Below, in pieces: positions 22,560 to 34,194 of a DNA stretch of 64,000 nt; within the stretch, counting starts at the first letter, position 1; each line of letters starts with the position of its first letter. The notes beneath the pieces were generated by a model. It did not search any database. It saw only the letters and a program-made list of their open reading frames with translations, and was not told where the DNA came from. This DNA comes from Lamellibrachia columna (taxonomy: Eukaryota > Annelida > Polychaeta > Sabellida > Siboglinidae). The translations under genes and the position numbers were made by a program. The stretch covers positions 6,615,855-6,679,854 of the forward strand of contig OY759269.1 in NCBI GenBank assembly GCA_963662155.1, given 5' to 3'.

Positions 22560-23535
22560 TTTTCCTCTTTGTTCACTGCTATTCATGGGTTAGGGTCAGT
22601 CGAGTCACTCTTTCTGTTGTTTCTTTCCATACTTTTCTATCGGCCACCCCCTCCATCTTTCATCTTCCCCCGATCTTCTCGTATCCCATCTCACGCAGTC
22701 CTTCGATCTTAGCTGTTCGCTTCCCCTTTTCTTGCATCCTTGATGTTTTTCTACCTCTCTCTTCCACTCTCTTTACTATCTTGTCTGCATCCATCCTTAC
22801 CATGTGGCATGTGGCCTGCCCATCTCACCTTGCTTCTCACCAATCTTCCTGTTAAGCTGTCCTGTTGCATCCCATCTTTCCTCAGGTCGTTCATCCTTCT
22901 TTCATCAACCCTCTTTGTTCTGATTATTCGACGAAACCAGAACCAAACTTGCAGCTGCTGTTGTTGTTCTGTCAACGCCACTGTCTCCAGATACAGATAC
23001 AGGCATGCTGGTGTAACGCAAGCTCTCAGGACTTTCCTTTTCAGCTTTTTCAAAATGTTTCTGTCCAACATGATTCCCTCTACCTTTCCCCGAGCATTCG
23101 CACCCTGTTGTATCCGACATAGCATTTCTACCTCTGAATGCCCATCCTCATTAACCATTCCTCCAAGTTACACAAAGCCATCCACTTGGTTGATCTCCTT
23201 ATCATCCAAACTAATGTTCAAGTCCTCTCTCTGATGTCAAACCCACATCACTTCTGTCTTCTCCCGGCTCATTTTCAGTCCGTGCTTTTTGAACACCCCC
23301 TTCCATTCCTCCAACACTTCCTGTAGTTCTTGTTTGTTGTCTGCTATCATGGCTAGATCGTTTGCATACATCACCTTCCTGAGAACATCCTTCATGGTGA
23401 TCTTCCTGCTGATTAGTGCTAGCACCATGATAAACATTAAAGAATCACTTCCTTGCCTCTAACCGATGTTAACTGGAAACTCTTCTAACAACCCAGAACC
23501 AACCACAACTCTACTTTTTGTTCTCAGGAACAGGA
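22560..23535 (-). mobile_element. RTE-like LINE fragment, unit II
   Basis: The minus frame includes EEFPVNIG, stop, RQGS (motif B region with a deletion), ISRKITMKDVLRKVMYANDLA (YADD changed to YAND), LEEWKGVFKKHGLKMSREKT, then in later frames VNEDGHSEVEMLCRIQQGANA and RVDERRMNDLRKDG, and GRLVRSKVRWAGHM. Unit III has the same TAG after NIG, so this break predates the duplication of II and III. Confidence 0.8.
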
Positions 23536-24040
23536 CAGGTCTGGGCGTTGCACGCCTTGACACAGAAATAGCAGTTAAATCTATCACGGTGGCTGTGCTC
23601 AGTAGGACAAGCAAAGTCGGGGTGTGGCATTCCATGGCACAGAACTGGCACGTAATTCTCTCACGGTGGCTGTACTCGGTAGGAGAGGCAAGATCGTTGT
23701 GTGGCATGCCATGGCACAGATCTGGCAGGTAATTCTCTCACGGTGGCAGTACTCAGTAGGACAGGCAAGGTTGGGGTGTTTTATGGCATGACACAAAACT
23801 GGCAGGTAATTCTATTAAGGTGGCTGTAATCAGAAGGAGAGGCAAGGTCGGGGTGTGGCATGCCATGGCACAGAACTGCCAGTTAATTCTCTCAAGGTGG
23901 CTATACTCAGTAGGACAGGTAATGTCGGGGTGTGGCATGCCATGACTCAAAACTGGCAGGTAATTATCTTATGGTGGCTGTAATCAGAAAGACAGGCAAG
24001 GTTTTGGTGTCGCATGCCATGACACAGAACTGGCAGGTAA
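23530..24040 (+). repeat. Seven tandem copies of exon end plus donor, unit II
   Basis: Unit of about 77-80 bases: ~50 bases of the KCTD3-like exon 3' end (RTGKVGVWHAMTQNWQ in the better copies) and ~25 bases of intron start (GTAATTCTCTCACGGTGGCT). Copy ends lie near 23585, 23650, 23728, 23808, 23882, 23960 and 24036. Most keep CAG|GTAA; one reads CAC|GTAA and one CAG|TTAA. The full-length exon start (KFHMYVV...) is missing here, because the array abuts the RTE-like fragment directly. Confidence 0.9.
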
Positions 24041-24776
24041 GTCAGATAAATAAAACGCAGTTTGCATGCTATTTTTGTACAATAGAAAGTCGGAAAATAT
24101 TAATAGCATACTGTGTTATATCCGTCCAAGATAATTTGTTAGTTAAACTGTTCATTTATTAACCATGACATAACCAGGATTGACGTAAACACTTGTTCAT
24201 GTTGTGCTCTTTGGGGAATGTAGTATCATTCAATCAACTTCTGCAGAGGAAATGTATCAAACCCGTAGAAATGTGCAAAGACTGCACATATTACTGTTCT
24301 GTTGTAGGTTCAGGACATGGTTTAAGTGATAAGCTATGACACGGTTGGGTCATTATCTATTCCTGGGTGGTAACAACGGATTGATATGCTACGTAGGTAG
24401 GTGGTGTAAGACTTTGAAAAGGGCAGGCAAAAACCGCGTTGCCGCTCTTGAGGAGCGATGCCATAGAAGGTGGTTGTTTATTGGCTGGATTGAAAAGAAA
24501 TTACTATAAATTATAAGTAACATCGAAAACAATTGTTGACTATTGAGTAAAGTGGTGACAAGAAAGCTTGGGTACTTTGGCCACATTACAAGGAAGAAGA
24601 TGTTTGATGGATGGTTCCCCATTTGACCCTCCATGTTCGTCAGAAGGGGAATAGGACACAACAGACAGACCATCATAAACTTCTTTATATGTTAGATAGA
24701 ATACACAGAATATGTGTATGCAGACATTGAAAACTAAAGCTGATTGAGTGTTGTTGTTTCTGCATCCTACCTATAG
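24041..24776. other. Unit II intron with a small LINE C-terminal relic
   Basis: Around 24530-24670 the plus strand reads VVTRKLGYFGHITRKKM and later GIGHNRQTI, the usual wording near the C-terminus of RTE/CR1-type LINE proteins (RKLxYFGHIxR). No other similarity seen. Confidence 0.5.
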
Positions 24777-24866
24777 ACATGCAGAAGTTCCCGCTGCGTA
24801 TGAAGGAGAGATACCATAGTAGGGACCGTGTCACAGCCCTCAGTGTCTATCTCGCCCCCACAAAAG
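24777..24866 (+). pseudogene. KCTD3/SHKBP1-like WD exon, unit II (MQKFPLRM)
   Basis: A 90-base exon after ACCTATAG and before GTGAGTC. DMQKFPLRMKE and RVTALSVYLAPTK match the distinctive MQKFPLRMK...TALSVYLTP stretch of KCTD3/SHKBP1. The part between, corresponding to NDLLVTEL in the vertebrate proteins, appears to be missing. The frame is open. Confidence 0.85.
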
Positions 24867-25059
24867 GTGAGTCTCCCTGCTTGCTACATTTGACTAGAAT
24901 GTTAGAACTAAAAGTTATAAATACTGACTAATTCATAGAAACTACACTTAAGACTAACGTCTCATTTAGATGTGTTGATTATATTTGTTATGCTAATGTG
25001 AAAGTTGCTCCTTTGAAGCAGGGCTGTTTTGGTATTGTACATTGCTTGACTGTTTTCAG

Positions 25060-25402
25060 CCCTGATTGGGAAATGTATTGAGATAGCCTACTGGACAATT
25101 TCGGGAGCTGCGCAGGTGATTCTGCAGCAACCAGAGTCAGTTGGACAGGGCCACAGCTCTTCCAGACGTTCTCTGTACACACCAATCCCATCACCAAGGT
25201 GATGTTGTCAACGAAGCATCACTGTAGCTCACTGGTGTGTTTGCAGTGTGCTCTGAGTACAACCATGTACATACGTGGAACGTGACCTGATTCCTTGGCA
25301 TGACCAGCACACAGCCCGGCTCAGTGGCCTTGGCATCATTCAAGTTTATCTCCATACAGAGGATGGAACCACACCTTCAGTATATCCACAGTTACAACTT
25401 TG
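25060..25402 (+). pseudogene. KCTD3/SHKBP1-like WD exon(s), unit II, broken
   Basis: From TGTTTTCAG: CIEIAYWTISGAAQVILQQP, ESVGQG, then a one-base loss shifts the frame to QLFQTFSVHTNPITKVML. About 25 extra bases interrupt KH and VCSEYNHVHTWNVT. The Arg codon expected next is TGA, followed by FLGMTSTQPGSVALASFKFI and a GTAAGT donor. These follow the KCTD3 order (WIEIAYGTSSG, GPQLFQTF, VC..NHVRTW, GMISTQPGS, LASFK). At least one frameshift and one stop show this unit does not encode a working protein. Confidence 0.85.
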
Positions 25403-25574
25403 GTAAGTCACATTGACAGGATCTAGAATTACAATAATTAGATATTTCAGTAAATTAGATTATATATTAAGTTACGTAATAATTTTTTTATTGGAAAACT
25501 GGGCACCCCTTTTTGTGAGACTGGACCCGCCCGTTATGAGAAGAAGAATGTTGTTATTTAGGAAAAGAAATCAA

Positions 25575-26000
25575 ATTCACATTCGAGGAGCCACCTAAAA
25601 ATTTGCATTTAATCAAGTTACTGAACCAGCAAATTACATTGTTCACTGATGTTATAATAACTTACTATCAACTAACCGTAATTCAATTATACGCTTTCAT
25701 CTGCAAAGACAGCCGAAAATCAACTTCAGTAATTGGACAATTTGCAGACATTCTGTATGTAATGCAGTAGCAGAACAATATCCAGGATATACTTCAGAAG
25801 AGATATTGTCTCATAAACAGTATTTCTGGAATATTTTCCGTGGAGTTAATGATGAGATATTGTCCAGAAAATATTGGTAGGTATACAATCAGATATGCTA
25901 ACTTATATGAATCTTACATTCCGTGGTTGTGCGACTGGGTCAGCGAACATACAGTGACTCGTGCAACTCTTCTGCGCACCGCCGCTTTCGGGGCATTGTT
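25575..26000. repeat. Repeat R1, copy c
   Basis: Aligns with copies a and b. At the place where copy b carries the SINE, this copy reads ATTGTCCAGAAAATATTGG without an insert. It follows the unit II exon at the same distance as copy b follows the unit I exon. Confidence 0.8.
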
Positions 26001-27689
26001 TTTGGAATTACATGCATTCTGGTTATATGGTTATATTGAGTAGGATAACTTATTACTATTTTCTGAATTGTATCACATGTAAACAAAGGAAAGTGGCATT
26101 TGTTTTAATTTTACAATGACGCTAAACATTCAAACACTACCACAGCCAGTCAGTCACTGTGGAAATACGTGCATATAGCACTTTTATAACATTTCACCAA
26201 TTTATGAATTGGAAGGTATATTTTATGTGCTAACTCCATTTTTACTTGACAACTGTTATAGCATGTGTACTATCATAATATTTGCATGTGTGTATGTATA
26301 TTATTATTCAGGCAATGTTTCATCCATATTTATATGGACGAACCAATATGGTACATAACTCCTTATTTCGGTATTTTATGCATGGTTAGAGGTTTAACAT
26401 TCAACTTGTTGCTGCGTTCGATCAGAATCGTCCAGGCATGACGTATATTTGATGTCCTCGACAGTCAAAAGAACACAATGCCAATGTTGGGCAACCTAAA
26501 CTGACTTTGCCATGTACTGTCAGGGCTATCAAACATGACATAACTAAAAACACGGGGGAAGGAGTTGTAGACCGAATTGCCCCAGGTATACGGGTGGCTG
26601 TCTTGCCCCAGGGTGCACCAAGATGGCTTTTTGGGGTATTTTTACTGCTGCAAATGTTCATCCTTTTATGGTCGTCAGCACACTGCTTCAAATGTTCATC
26701 CTATCATTCCACTATTATTCAACAGATGTGTAATATAGATGTAATGTTTGGTCGAGTTAGAATTATATATATATTTGGAATTTTTGGTTGATTCAGACAG
26801 AAAAGGAAGCTATTTAATTAGACAGGTTTTCTTACACCTAACAAGATATTTGTAAATTTTGTTTATAACATATTCACATGGCCTGCATTAACAGCAACTG
26901 TAGAACATTTGTCCCATTCATTTATTGGCCTTTGGGAGGATGAAATGACGACGTCTGTTAATATCATTCCAGACACAATGGTCAGCTGTGGACTCCATCT
27001 CTCGTGAGTAGGACATCACCACGAAGAAGTGAGTTGGTTGTTGTGCATCCGTCAGCTGAGATTTTCCCAGAAGCATATGGTAAGTGAGCAAGGAATATAT
27101 ATTTAGATTTCATTAATTTATTCTGTTCTGTGATCATGTGCTGGAGCTTCCTTAGCTAATTTAGGTGAAAATTAATTAATTTGCTTTAGCTATAATTGAT
27201 GAAACCATGAAAGAGACGTATCACGTTCCATCTAATCGTATTTTAGCGCCTTTGTTTTTAAAGACGTCTGTCCAGATATACAGAATATTGGCGGTTTCAT
27301 GTAAAGTCTCTCAATCCCGCTCAGCCTAAAAAAAATGTATGGTAATTAGACTGAATTAATATTACACCATTAATTATTTCAATACTATGCGGGAAAGTTC
27401 ATTTTGGCAAAAGTGTATCCTTTACGTGAAAACGCCCACATACAAATATATTTATTATTACCTTTGTTAAATTTAATGTATGTAAATTTTATAACTTATT
27501 ATATTATTTAAAAAATACCGTTGCAGTCGGGGGTCCAACAAAATGAAGATATTGCCACATGGTTTCTCCTGGAAGTGTTTAAGGACAATCAGTGCAGACT
27601 GTTCTGGCGACACAGCAATTGATCAAGTGTTGACTTAATTTATACCATTCAGTGAACCATGTGTAGGTGTTAAATCTGTTATTGACCAG
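26001..27689. other. No gene recognised
   Basis: Overlapping frames at 26422-26791 on both strands have no motif. Splice-like AG/GT pairs near 26979-27086 and 27530-27620 enclose short protein-like text without identity. AT-rich elsewhere. Confidence 0.35.
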
Positions 27690-28370
27690 ACTTGAGCGGA
27701 TCTACACACTTGGTAGTGGGTCCAGGAAGTGTATGGAAGGAGACCATTTCCTTGCTGAAGCTATCTGCCGCATTTGATACCATTGGTCACAGGACAACTT
27801 ATTAAAAGTGTGTTAATGTGGTGTGGCATATCTGGAACAGAACTGGTTCTCATAATATTTAACTGATAAATACAAAAGAATGAAGATAGCGAATTGTTTC
27901 TCAGCTGCGCTCCCTACTTCACGTAATGTTCCTCAGGGTGTTTCACTCTCTACGCTACTCTACTTGGCTCAGTTATCCAAAGTCACAACTTGGATAACCA
28001 AGTGTATGCTAATAAATCACAGACCTATGCTATTTTGGCTACACGAGATACAAATCACTTCCAAAACTAGCTCAGGTATTGTCTCCGCAAAGTCTTCCAT
28101 TGGATGACAGAGACCACATTAAAGTTAAATGCAAGTAAATCCGAATTTGTTGTTATTGGTGGGGTAAATTTTGCATGTCTATTTGAATCGATTAGGTGTG
28201 CACAATATGTTGCAAGACGTTTCCTGTGTGTCAGACTTTAGATTGCTTGTAGAGAAGCACAGTAAAATCAAAACGTGTGGAAAGCATTAGCTTAACAGTA
28301 TCACCTGGCTGTTCTTCGAAGAGAACACATTTGCATGTGTGCTAGAGTGCCATAAAACACTAATATTATA
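27690..28370 (+). mobile_element. Old CR1-group RT fragment
   Basis: Scrambled frames still show LSAAFDTIGHR (motif A), NVPQGVS (motif B, near 27925), LDNQVYANKSQTYA (motif C, YADD decayed) and WMTETTLKLNASKSEFVVIG near 28100-28160. Several stops and shifts; clearly dead. Confidence 0.7.
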
Positions 28371-30194
28371 TAGACTTTTTGTTTTGGGAGTGACGTAGAG
28401 TGATATAATGAAAGCATTGATTTACTAAAATGCAAGGAAGGACAGCAACATAATAATTGACATGTAATTGATTACGGATTAACAGACGTTTGCTACGATG
28501 ACAATAAAACTGATTCCGATTGACCAACTAATGCGAATCGAGAATAATAACCTGAATCTGAAAATGTAATGATCGATGTTCTTTTGTTTAAAAAATAAGA
28601 GACCAATGACGTGAGTGACACTTAGCATTATCTGCCATTTGGTTGCACCTCCTATCGGTCGGTGGAGAGACCAATCCACAGTCACCGAATCTCTTATGGT
28701 TGCTTATCGAGCAGCTCTCAGGGGAGAGATGTGTCGGCCCCCAGACCTTGTAGTTCTCCACCCAAACTACTGACAATCCCTATGTGTTGAGCTTGCAACC
28801 TCTTATGACAACACGTCTACCCGTTTATATAGTATGTACACCCTTGTTAGGTGAATTTGTGGTGTGAACTCTTGAAACATGTTAACTTTACATTTAACTG
28901 ATATAACAACTATTAATTAAACAATTTAGTTAATTAGAGTGTTTCTAATATGGCATAGTTCATGTTGTAATGCAGCAAAGTGTATAACATGCATAAATAA
29001 TATTACTAGTCTATGTTATTGATACTGAATTATGCAGATCTAGTGGTGAAAATTATGCGCATGCGCCAGAAGTGATCACTCTAAGACGGCGTCTACTAGA
29101 ACGTTGGCCGTGTAATTGATATCAACAACCCTACAAAACCCTGTCTTAGGAATGCAACACACTCCAAGTGGAAAAGGTTTTTTATATTGGCAATAGTATC
29201 ATCGAACAGTTGTGTTAACTGGTATGTCTGTTTATTATCTATGCATCTAGCAATTCCCACCGCCGTTACTTTGTTGAACAAATGCACATAACAGTTACGT
29301 TAGCCAACAATAAGCCAAAACGCCTATAACGTGTCTCGTCTCCTTGCCAGCAACAGTCTAGCCAAATTTTCGTGCGACTAATACACAGTCATGAGTTGCA
29401 TCAGAAGCAGAAAAACATAGTTCTCACTAATAAGTAATCTGTCCCAATACATTATTCAAAACTCTATATGAAATGATCAATGGTTTGTAGAATGAATAAA
29501 ATATGTATCAGAATTAATACCATATCAAATATGTGTACTCCGTAGTATAGATATTATTTATCTACAAAGCCAAATAATGTTTATACACAAACCTTCCGCA
29601 TTCTGGTAGGTCAAAAAGGCCCTGTTTATAATGCTCCTTTTGTTAGTAGCTGTCTCGAATCATCTCTTTCTTCACCAATTTCGTCCGACTGGCTGTCAAC
29701 ACAATGCATTTCTCCCTGAGATCAGCTTTTAGAGAGAACACCACAGGAAGCACGCAGCGTGTGCTATTGATATACAACGTATGTTGAAACAGATAACATG
29801 CACGCCAACACGGATGTAGCACACGAAATGCTATTTTGCACACTCCTCCATATTTCTCCAATTGATCAATCTTCAGTCATGGTAGGCCGTACACCGTATA
29901 CCAATTTTTGGAAGAAGAATCACCAACTTCGCATGGATTGCTATATAAGACACGCTAAATGCAAGAATTCCCCGCATGCTGGCTGGTAAACAGGAATGAA
30001 CCCTTGTGGTATGTTGTCTGTGCTGGCGGAGGTAATCAACGAACCACGACAGGCATTGTCCATGCCCTCGGACGGCGTTGTCCTGTTTGCATCAGATAAT
30101 CTTTTCCAGAACCTCGCCTTGACACCTGTCAACGCCCTGAATGACGTTGTAATCCTCACTTAGAAGGGCAATTTCTATGTCGCAATTATTCTGG
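28371..30194. other. No gene recognised
   Basis: Intergenic or intronic DNA with frames of at most 75 codons and no motif. No tRNA-like folds noticed. Confidence 0.4.
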
Positions 30195-30860
30195 TATCCT
30201 AATTGTATCGACACATGCGTGTTGTTCTATTGAGGATACGTAATCGTTCTGTTTACATCAATTTTCTCAACACGGTTACACAAAAAAATAATAGTACGCA
30301 TCTGTTGGTGTACGTTCAGTGTTTTGCTGTAAATGTGACTTAAATGTGGGCAGAAAAGGACAGCCCCTTACATTGGACTCCCACGCACGCAAACACGCAT
30401 GCATGAGGGAGGTAGGCGGGGATGGTAGCAGACAGGTGGAAGGCATGCAGACAGGCAGGAAAATTGCCCTCGTGGTATCCAGTCCTTGGGATTGTTCAAA
30501 GTGCTTTACACTTCAAAAACTGTCATAAATGTTCGTTAAAAATCTTTCGCAACTTCTCCGGGAAGCAACTATTCTAATTGTATCGACACATGCATATTGT
30601 AGTGTCGAGAATACGTAATCGGGGATGGAAGCAGACAGAGAGGGAGGCAGACAGATACGCATGAAAATTATGTTCATTGTATCCAGTCCTTTGTATTGTT
30701 CGAAGTGTTTTACACTTCTCCCCCAAGCACACCTGTTCATTCCAACTCCATCTCGACTTCTCTGGGAAGCACTCAGTCATGCTGAATTACTGCACGAAGA
30801 CCATTCGTACGTATAATCACCACTGCATATAGCCAGGTACTCATTTATACAAACGAATGA
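30195..30860 (-). repeat. Local duplication carrying SINE family 2 pieces
   Basis: TAATTGTATCGACACATGC at 30199 recurs at 30578, each followed by AGACAG-rich sequence, then GTATCCAGTCCTT (30476 and 30679). The right copy continues with the reverse complement of SINE family 2 (CACTTCTCCCCCAAGCACAC, TCTGGGAAGCACTCAG, CAGGTACTCATTTATAC). The whole block looks like a tandem duplication of about 380 bases with a later truncation. Confidence 0.6.
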
Positions 30861-31849
30861 GCTGTGGCAACGTTCAGTGAAACAAATTGCCAAAGCTTCG
30901 AAACGGCAGCAAGACGGTTCAAACTAGGGTTTTCACGACTGGGAGCCTGACGTTCTATCTGGAACGTTATCACGCCCCATTCGATGGGAGAGAAGGAGAC
31001 GCGAGGGGGTCAGAGGAGAAGCGAGGGATGGAGAGGAGGCAGCGCGGGAGGGATGCCGTTTGTTTGTTAATGCAGACAAATACAAGTGTTTAGCAATATT
31101 TAATATGGCCATGGTTCGCACCACGCTGTAGCTTCTTCATGCGTGCATCTTACTGCTAACACTAGTACGAAAAGTAAAATAATAAACCAAAAACAAATGT
31201 TGCAACATAGGCCTCTATAGCTCAATGCGCGTACCAGCTCAGATCACGTCATGTGGCTTTTATTAAACGTCGGCGTGTCTGCGTATCAGTGTTTGTTACA
31301 CACGTGTATCCTGGTACGAAGTCAACACTTTATGTCGCACGCGGTGTCTATGATGGAGAGCGTTGAATGCTATATCAAAGATGATTGATTGTTTGTTATA
31401 CTGTTTATATCATTTAACGTGTGTCCTGGAACGAAACTAGCATTGGTATCGCATCAAAGAGACGTCGGAGTCGTGCATCAGTGCTTTACTTGACCTGGAT
31501 GGAGGCAGAGTCTTGTAAGAGCAGTTGCTGTAGACGTGGGGGAATGGATGAAGATTGGATACGTCGAGCAAGACAAATATGTACTTGGGCAGCGGTTTAA
31601 TGCTGCCGAGCGCCGTCGTCATGTAGTTCGTTCGTCGGTGAACTGTCGCATCAAACATACGACCACATTGTCACCGTTGTCGAAGCCTCCTATTTTCGAG
31701 GCGCCAACGTCTTCGCGATCGCCGACGTTGAGACGCAATCCCCACTCGTCCTCGGCGTGTTTCAACAGTTGCCTGCAAACTTAGCGCGAGATTATCGCGA
31801 AGTCGCTCTGGTGATATACAAAGTTAGCGGCGTGTTGGAATTACAGAAC
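30861..31849. other. No gene recognised
   Basis: Includes CTATAGCTCAATGCG near 31215, which resembles a pol III A box, but no B box follows. Overlapping frames near 31437-31784 have no motif. Confidence 0.35.
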
Positions 31850-32143
31850 CACAGTGTCGTAGTCTCTCCCTCTGCCTCTCAATGTCCCTCTCCCTCTCCA
31901 TTTCCCTCTCCCTCCCCTCCTTCCTCCCTCCCTCCCTCCTGCCTTCCCCTTCCTCCCTCCCTTCCTCCCTCCCTCCCCCTCTCCCTCTCTACCTTTCTCC
32001 CCCTCTCTCCCCCTCTTTCCCTCTCTCCCTCACTCCATCTCCTCCCTCCCTCCATCTCCTCCCTCTCTCCATCTCCTCCCTCTCTCCCTCTTTCCCTCCC
32101 TCCCTCTTTCCCTACCTCCCTCCCTCCCTCCCTCCCTATTGAC
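31850..32143. repeat. Homopyrimidine (TCCC/CTCC)n tract
   Basis: Almost 300 bases of C and T on the plus strand, mainly CTCC and CCTCCCT units, with very few purines. The minus strand is correspondingly G/A-rich with many GGGA and GGAGG steps, a setting known to allow triplex or G-quadruplex structures. Frames across it are Ser/Pro/Leu or Arg/Glu/Gly repeats with no protein meaning. Confidence 0.9.
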
Positions 32144-32944
32144 GTGCCATCAAGATTCAATCGTTCCAGCATTTGCATTTGCATGCGACCCACAAATATT
32201 TGATTTATCAAATTCACAAATGTACGATCAAATGCATGCGTAATTCTTTGAATATTTATTATTGTTAGTTTCACTTTCTCAAGTTCACAACATTACATTA
32301 AAATAAAGTTCTCTGAAGTGAGCAATATCTTCAACAGGTTATGAAATCGTTGTCTGACCTATGAATCCACTTTCACAAGGTGCTCTTTAAAAGTGCTCTG
32401 TATGTCAACTGGTCAATGCCTGAGCTGTTGTTTATGCAACATGAAAATACCATCTCGTCTGTAGGTTGATGGCTTCACAGATTTACCTGTTCATTGAAAC
32501 ATATTAAACAATGCAGACAAATGACCCCCTTGTGTTGTGTTGGCACTGTTGGGGTGGATTCGGGTGGCAGCGCATTGCGTTAGTAAACAGCAGCAGTAAT
32601 ATTGACAGATGTGACATTGATGACAGTGGCAATGCCCAAATGACAATAACAACAGTGGCAATGACAGTTGTGACAGGATGTTTCCAAAGTGCATCAACTG
32701 AAGATTTCCCTCGACAAGCGTTAGCCATTTACTAAAGATGCAAATCAGTAGATGTAAGTACATGTTTTGGTTATGGCAATGGCTGTATACACTATACAAA
32801 CATCTGCTGGGAATTTGTCTATGCGTGTACTCATGAGAAGTTACAAACTTCATAAATTTGATTGATTCATCTCTTTCAATATGCTTATGCTTCGCAATAT
32901 GAAAAACATATTTAAACATGATATTTCTACCACACAATGATAGA
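32144..32944. other. Spacer before unit III
   Basis: No exon recognised. From about 32835 on, the sequence aligns with unit II from about 21210 (ACAAACTTCATAAATTTGA), marking the left edge of the duplicated block. Confidence 0.5.
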
Positions 32945-33176
32945 ACGCCAGACTTGGCTGACGGTACCCGGGTTCAAATCCAATTGCTGCCGTATCAAAG
33001 CTTTGACAATTTTGTTCCCCCACATTACCACAGTTCACCCAGCTGTAAATGAGTACCCAGGTACAGACAAGTGTGGAAATGTGAACGAAAAATCTTTGCA
33101 CAGTAATTGCAGCATTGCTGAATGCTTCCCAGAGCAGTACAAAAGGTGTTGGAATGAACAGGTCAGCCAGGGGGTG
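32945..33176 (+). mobile_element. SINE family 2, copy in unit III
   Basis: Same B box (GGTTCAAATCC), body (CACCCAGCTGTAAATGAGTA) and downstream sequence as 21320-21540, at the same place in the duplicated unit. It is cut at the tail, where it joins sequence that in unit II lies near 21833. It was therefore inserted before the duplication. Confidence 0.7.
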
Positions 33177-33464
33177 TTATGTTTTGGTAACCAGATTGAT
33201 TTGTTTAATGTTTTTATTGATACTTTCACTGTACATCCTTCTTGTCAAAGGATATTTGATTTTTATGAGCATTCTGTAGTCACGAAGAGTACGTCATTTA
33301 TATGAGTACAACCATATTGTAAAATGCATATTGCTCAAACAGAGATACATATGAGAGATTGATTTTGTAATTTTCCACAGCAGAATACCAAAGTGTGGGT
33401 GTGCGAACTCTTTGTTTGACGCAGATCAACAGATCGATGTAACTTGTGTGTTTATGTGAGACAG

Positions 33465-33658
33465 GATGAAGGACTCTGCATGCTGCCTATTTTCGTGGAC
33501 TAGTCTGTGTCTGATGGATTTGATAGATCAGGTGGTCCTCAATGCCAAGGTGCTCAACACTGGCCAGGAGAACTGCAACAGGATGGTGGCCGCCACCTTC
33601 CAGTCCACTATCCAGTTGTGGAGCGTCATTGTCAACAATGATGGCAACCTTGTCACAC
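33465..33658 (+). pseudogene. KCTD3/SHKBP1-like WD exon, unit III (frame intact)
   Basis: Identical length (194 bases) and splice sites (GAGACAG and GTGAGATA) to the unit II exon, differing at a few codons (MKDSACCLFSW, VAATFQSTIQLWSVIV, DGNLVT). The frame is open, but the exons expected after it are missing: the RTE-like fragment is followed by one damaged copy of the next exon's end. Confidence 0.8.
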
Positions 33659-33847
33659 GTGAGATAAGTCAGTCAGTGAGATAGGCGTGTCATGAGAAAA
33701 AGGCTCTGGAGAGAATCATGTCACTGTCATAGACACCAGGTTTCTAAATGGCGCATCATAGTCACACAACACCATGTCTGTAGAGTGGTGCTAAAATTTA
33801 GCAAATGTTCTATTGAAATAATGTTTTTCTCATAAGCAATTTATACA

Positions 33848-34080
33848 CCCCCTTCCATTCCTCCAACACTTCCTGTAGTCCTTTTTTTTTGTCTGCTATC
33901 ATGGCCAAATCGTTTGCATACGTCACCTTCCTGAGAACATCCTTCATGCTGATCTTCCTGCTGATTAGTGCCACCAGCATGATAAAGAGTAAAGGGTCAT
34001 TTCCTTGCCTCTAACCGATGTTAACTTTAAACTCTTCTGACAACCCATATCCAACCACAACTCTTCTTTTTGTTCTCAGG
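33848..34080 (-). mobile_element. RTE-like LINE fragment, unit III (short)
   Basis: Minus strand: EEFKVNIG, the same TAG, RQGNDPLLFIM, ISRKISMKDVLRKVTYANDLA and LQEVLEEWKGV. The left end joins intron sequence abruptly at 33848 (TTATACA then CCCCCTTCC), so most of the C-terminal half was deleted after duplication. Confidence 0.8.
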
Positions 34081-34130
34081 AAAATGGCAGGTCTGGGTGT
34101 TGCACGCCATGACACAGAACTGACTAAATA
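34081..34130 (+). pseudogene. Single damaged copy of the KCTD3-like exon end, unit III
   Basis: GGCAGGTCTGGGTGTTGCAC through GACACAGAACTGAC matches the first unit of the 23530-24040 array and the same junction with the RTE-like fragment. No further tandem copies and no donor follow. Confidence 0.7.
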
Positions 34131-34194
34131 CAACTAACTCATCACAAAGTCAGACTCACGTCATTATACTCTTTAATATGTTCCAGTTGTTTAT

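Noticed and set aside
31205..31260. tRNA or SINE head (A-box-like word)
   Set aside because: No B box at the right distance and no tail or target duplication.
31757..32274. Ser/Pro/Leu-rich and Arg/Glu-rich frames
   Set aside because: Translation of the homopyrimidine tract; no motif and biased only by base composition.
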